Origin: Chlorokybus atmophyticus
Lineage: Eukaryota; Streptophyta; Chlorokybophyceae; Chlorokybales; Chlorokybaceae
NCBI GenBank assembly: GCA_009103225.1
Contig: RHPI01000810.1
Span: 1-20,000, forward strand
Length of the DNA: 20,000 bases
Direction of reading: 5' to 3'
The stretch's first letter is position 1; the number at the start of each line of letters is the position of its first letter. Shown here in pieces: positions 18,872 through 20,000 of the stretch. The notes beneath the pieces were generated by a model. It saw only the letters and a program-made list of their open reading frames with translations. It ran no database searches and was not told the origin of the DNA. Position numbers and translations under genes: made by a program.

Positions 18872-19684
18872 AGTGCCTAACTAGTGGACTAACCGCGTTA
18901 ATGGCCCCACACTGTAGATATCTGACCTACTGCCTATGTAGGTCCCTTAAAGCCTGTATATCAAGCCGCGCCCCACTCGAAGCGTTGGAGACTTACCCCC
19001 AGAGGCTAGGCGCCGGGTCTTACCCCCTAGCACACCAATTAACGGGGAAGTATATGGACCTTTATCCTTATTTGCTCGTTTATGCATTGTAGATGCATAT
19101 TTTTATAGCCACGTTTCCTAGTTATTTTTATCTTCTTCATGCATTTGACAACCAATTAGCCTTTTAAGATCAGTGATAGGCATAGTATAAAAGGCATTCT
19201 CATTTCCATTTCATTTAGTGCTTCGAGCAGTTGCTCAAGTTGCACCCCTGCTAATACAAGTCCTTTGTGACAAGTGTTCTGCTTGTATATTTGCATGCGC
19301 GTGTGAGTGACACTGTGCATGTTGTTGTGCTCATTTTGCATATTATTATGCATATTTGAGCTGCTTATTATTGTGGGGATGTGGGTTGGACGGTCCAGAT
19401 ATTGGGGGCTTTGATCCAACGGCCTCATGCTTGTTTACACCGCCCAGCCTATCAGAAGGCTGAACTCGGTAAAAGCGCGAGAGTCCCGCGCGTTTGTCGG
19501 TCCTCGACCGGACTTTACCGGTCGCGATCGACGTCCTTTGATCGTTTGATCATTTGAGCAATATAAACGCTTATGTCGGTAAGTGTCTGAGGGATTCTTA
19601 CCCTCAATTCTCTTAGCTTCTATCCTTACTACCATACCATAGAGGGTGGGTCCACAGGGTTTTTGTAGATGGCCCCTCGCTTCC
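18861..19684 (+). repeat. 3' LTR; 19426-19684 proven by the repeat, left part inferred
   Basis: Bases 19426-19684 match 1-259 with about 10 differences. The 5' copy is cut at the window start exactly where the match begins, so the true LTR must extend left, probably to the purine tract at 18847-18860. The inferred U3 part contains a good TATA box, gtataaaagg, at about 19185. Divergence between the copies includes C/T and G/A changes typical of deamination. The right end at 19684 is set by the primer-binding site after the left copy. Confidence 0.75.
19183..19193 (+). promoter_or_regulatory. Candidate LTR TATA box
   Basis: The sequence agtataaaagg matches a TATA box closely and lies in the inferred U3 of the 3' LTR, about 240 bases upstream of the portion shared with the left copy. 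A second, weaker TATA-like element (atataaacg) is at about 19561. Confidence 0.45.
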
Positions 19685-20000
19685 TACACCATCACTGCGT
19701 CATTGCGTGCGGTCCGGCGCCATAGCCGCGGCGCGGCCAGCTGAACAGGGCAAGCGCCGTAAGTACTAGGACCACCTACTGGCGGACATATTCATCCTGC
19801 TTGCGGCGGAGACCCACGGCACTCTGGGGACTGTCTTTCAGGACCTGATCAACACGGTGGCGCGTCGGACGGTGTACTCGCGTGGCCTGAAGCTGCGCCG
19901 ACTAGCTGGCTTCGTGGCCATCATAAGCACACGAGTTCTTTATGTTGGCCGACGAGACACACGGGACACTGGGCGCCGCCTTCAGCGACGTCCTCAACAG
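19685..20000 (+). other. Flanking DNA with a degenerate duplicated coding-like block
   Basis: This follows the LTR and is not retrotransposon. It is GC-rich. Bases 19797-19854 read LLAAETHGTLGTVFQDLIN and bases 19942-19999 read MLADETHGTLGAAFSDVLN, 11 of 19 residues identical but in different frames relative to each other. No family is recognised. It may be a remnant of an older repeat or of a gene with repeats running out of the window. Confidence 0.4.

Larger units (their letters stand above)
1..19684 (+). mobile_element. Ty3/gypsy-type LTR retrotransposon, decayed, carrying two nested DNA transposons
   Basis: Near-identical sequence at 1-259 and 19426-19684 brackets a primer-binding site, gag with a CCHC knuckle, an aspartic protease (DSGA), reverse transcriptase (YFDD), RNase H and an integrase, in that order. 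Protease-RT-RNase H-integrase is the Ty3/gypsy order; copia elements have integrase before RT. The left LTR is cut by the window start, so the element is slightly longer than shown. Subtracting TE1 (about 6.57 kb) and TE2 (about 4.48 kb) leaves roughly 9 kb including the missing LTR part, long but reasonable for the group. Many stops and frameshifts make gag-pol non-functional as it stands. Confidence 0.88.

Noticed and set aside
1-20000. CRISPR array, rRNA, tRNA gene or bacterial operon
   Set aside because: No regularly spaced direct repeats, no tRNA-like cloverleaf or rRNA stretch recognised, and the genes are interrupted by spliceosomal-type introns.

Overview
The window is eukaryotic transposon-derived DNA. 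Coding blocks are split by short GT-AG introns (mostly 68-101 nt), there are long alternating TG/CG tracts, and nothing looks like a bacterial operon. A green-alga-like genome is my guess from intron size and TG-rich composition, but nothing here fixes the taxon. I see no ordinary host gene.

The outer layer is one old Ty3/gypsy-type LTR retrotransposon on the plus strand. Positions 1-259 (cut by the window start) and 19426-19684 are copies of its LTR, differing at about 10 of 259 bases. After the left copy come a tRNA-Met-like primer-binding site (260), gag (371 onward), protease, reverse transcriptase, RNase H, a spacer with an extra zinc knuckle, and integrase. Integrase resumes at 11079 and ends at 11708. 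A third ORF region (17124-18871) lies between pol and a purine-rich tract at the probable start of the 3' LTR. Gag-pol is broken by several stops and frameshifts.

Two DNA transposons are nested inside it. TE1 (about 4507-11078) splits the integrase between its second catalytic Asp and its catalytic Glu. It has 18-bp terminal inverted repeats, a six-exon plus-strand gene for a 412-residue protein with a BAH-like domain, and a convergent eight-exon minus-strand gene for a DDE transposase of about 846 residues. The transposase gene is open throughout except for a one-base problem at one splice donor. TE2 (about 12033-16509) is a pogo/Tigger-like element with TA at both ends. It carries an apparently intact five-exon minus-strand transposase gene (788 residues, full Asp triad) and a smaller plus-strand gene of unknown function.

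The two DNA transposons share a layout: an accessory gene on the left reading right, and a transposase on the right reading left. Their genes are nearly intact while the host retrotransposon is decayed, so both probably inserted later. All exon models were made by hand by matching splice sites to reading phase. The 316 bases after the right LTR are unrelated flanking DNA with a degenerate internal duplication.
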